From positions 1 to 17,866 of the forward strand of contig CAJWIA010000007.1 of the NCBI GenBank assembly GCA_913040765.1: a DNA stretch of 17,866 bases, read 5' to 3'. Below the pieces are notes generated by a model that was given only the letters and a program-made list of their open reading frames with translations, did not search any database and was not told where the DNA came from. The DNA comes from an uncultured Anaerolineales bacterium. GTDB taxonomy: Bacteria; Chloroflexota; Anaerolineae; Anaerolineales; UBA11657. This document shows, one piece after another, positions 17,435 through 17,866 of this stretch. The position numbers and the translations under genes were made by a program. Position 1 is the stretch's first letter. Every line of letters starts with the position of its first letter.

Positions 17435-17866
17435 TTGAACGCCGACAACGTTCAGAATCTTTCAGAAACCATAATGAGCTTCGTTGGATTACTAGCTGCT
17501 GGGCTCCTCACAGCTGCATTGCCCTTTGCTGTAGCCACAATAGCGTCCTGGCTGCGTGCTAGATCAAAAGAGCTATCGCAGCGTATGAACACACAACAGT
17601 TACAGATGGTTCAAACGGTTACTGAGCTAGTTGTACGAGCTGCTGAGCAAAATGGTAACAACGGAACCTTGATTAGTAGTGCCGAAAAAAAGAAGTTTGC
17701 TATGAACCTAGCACGATCATATTTCAGAAGACTAGGCATTGACCTAGATGCTACATCAATAGCAGGTTTGATTGAGTCCGAGGTGTTACGACAATTTCAC
17801 AACTCTAGTGGAAACGCAGAATCAGCTAAAGCACGCTCTGATTTACTGTCGCGAGCAGTCCAGTCA
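17435..17866 (+). CDS. Membrane-anchored protein resembling LL-H family phage holins (partial, runs off right edge)
   Basis: 144 codons are visible with no stop before the edge. The start is TTG, supported by a strong SD GGAGGT (17424-17429) five bases upstream. Residues 1-12 are polar. Residues 14-39 (FVGLLAAGLLTAALPFAVATIASWL) form one transmembrane helix. An R/K-rich turn and a long, mostly helical cytosolic part with VTELVVRAAEQNG, AEKKKFAMNLARSYFRRLGIDL and IAGLIESEV follow. This order (one membrane segment, a V-x-x-A-E-Q helix, a K-rich helix, then an L-I-E-x-x-V element) resembles LL-H-type phage holins. No other phage gene is visible here, so a chromosomal protein of this shape with another role is equally possible. 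Confidence 0.6.
   Translation, partial: MNADNVQNLSETIMSFVGLLAAGLLTAALPFAVATIASWLRARSKELSQRMNTQQLQMVQTVTELVVRAAEQNGNNGTLISSAEKKKFAMNLARSYFRRLGIDLDATSIAGLIESEVLRQFHNSSGNAESAKARSDLLSRAVQS

Overview
The window looks like chromosomal housekeeping DNA from an AT-rich bacterium. All but two genes belong to recognisable conserved families, and there is no insertion sequence, rRNA, tRNA or CRISPR array. Peptidoglycan genes (uppP, alr), an aldehyde:ferredoxin oxidoreductase and a fused gamma-alpha 2-oxoacid:ferredoxin oxidoreductase would fit an uncultured Chloroflexota-type (SAR202/Dehalococcoidia-like) or similar marine lineage. That placement is inference from gene content only. Translation signals are mixed: some genes have good Shine-Dalgarno (SD) sites (serS, korA, korB, the Trm112-like gene, the last gene), while others, notably nth and alr, look leaderless.

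Layout. Positions 1-2386 (minus strand): tgt and, overlapping it by 4 bases, an undecaprenyl-diphosphatase whose reading frame continues without a stop into a phosphate-binding-protein-like domain and off the left edge. Positions 2518-5760 (plus): a tungsten/molybdenum aldehyde:ferredoxin oxidoreductase, then an orphan DNA-methyltransferase-like gene. Positions 5782-6894 (minus): alanine racemase. Positions 7140-10091 (plus): a tight overlapping operon of gatB, a SAM methyltransferase carrying a C-terminal Trm112-like zinc ribbon, and a phosphoribosyltransferase. Positions 10101-10778 (minus): endonuclease III. Positions 10933-12198 (plus): serS. Positions 12230-12454 (minus): a stand-alone Trm112-like zinc protein. 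Positions 12636-17253 (plus): a FadR-type GntR regulator behind a perfect consensus promoter, then korA and korB (overlapping), then a YgfZ/GcvT-like folate-binding protein. Positions 17435-17866 (plus): the start of a membrane-anchored protein resembling the LL-H family of phage holins, cut by the right edge.

How the genes fit together. KorAB oxidises a 2-oxoacid to the acyl-CoA and reduces ferredoxin, and the adjacent GntR regulator probably controls it. YgfZ proteins support Fe-S enzymes, which suits a neighbour of the Fe-S enzyme KorAB. AOR is a second ferredoxin-linked enzyme. uppP and alr serve cell-wall synthesis; tgt, gatB and serS serve translation.

Most unusual points: the UppP/substrate-binding-protein fusion with a lipobox exactly at the joint; a perfect 18-bp inverted repeat followed by a T-run inside the first codons of korA; nearly identical leaderless start signals on alr and nth; and a methyltransferase fused to a Trm112-like domain in the same window as a separate Trm112-like gene.
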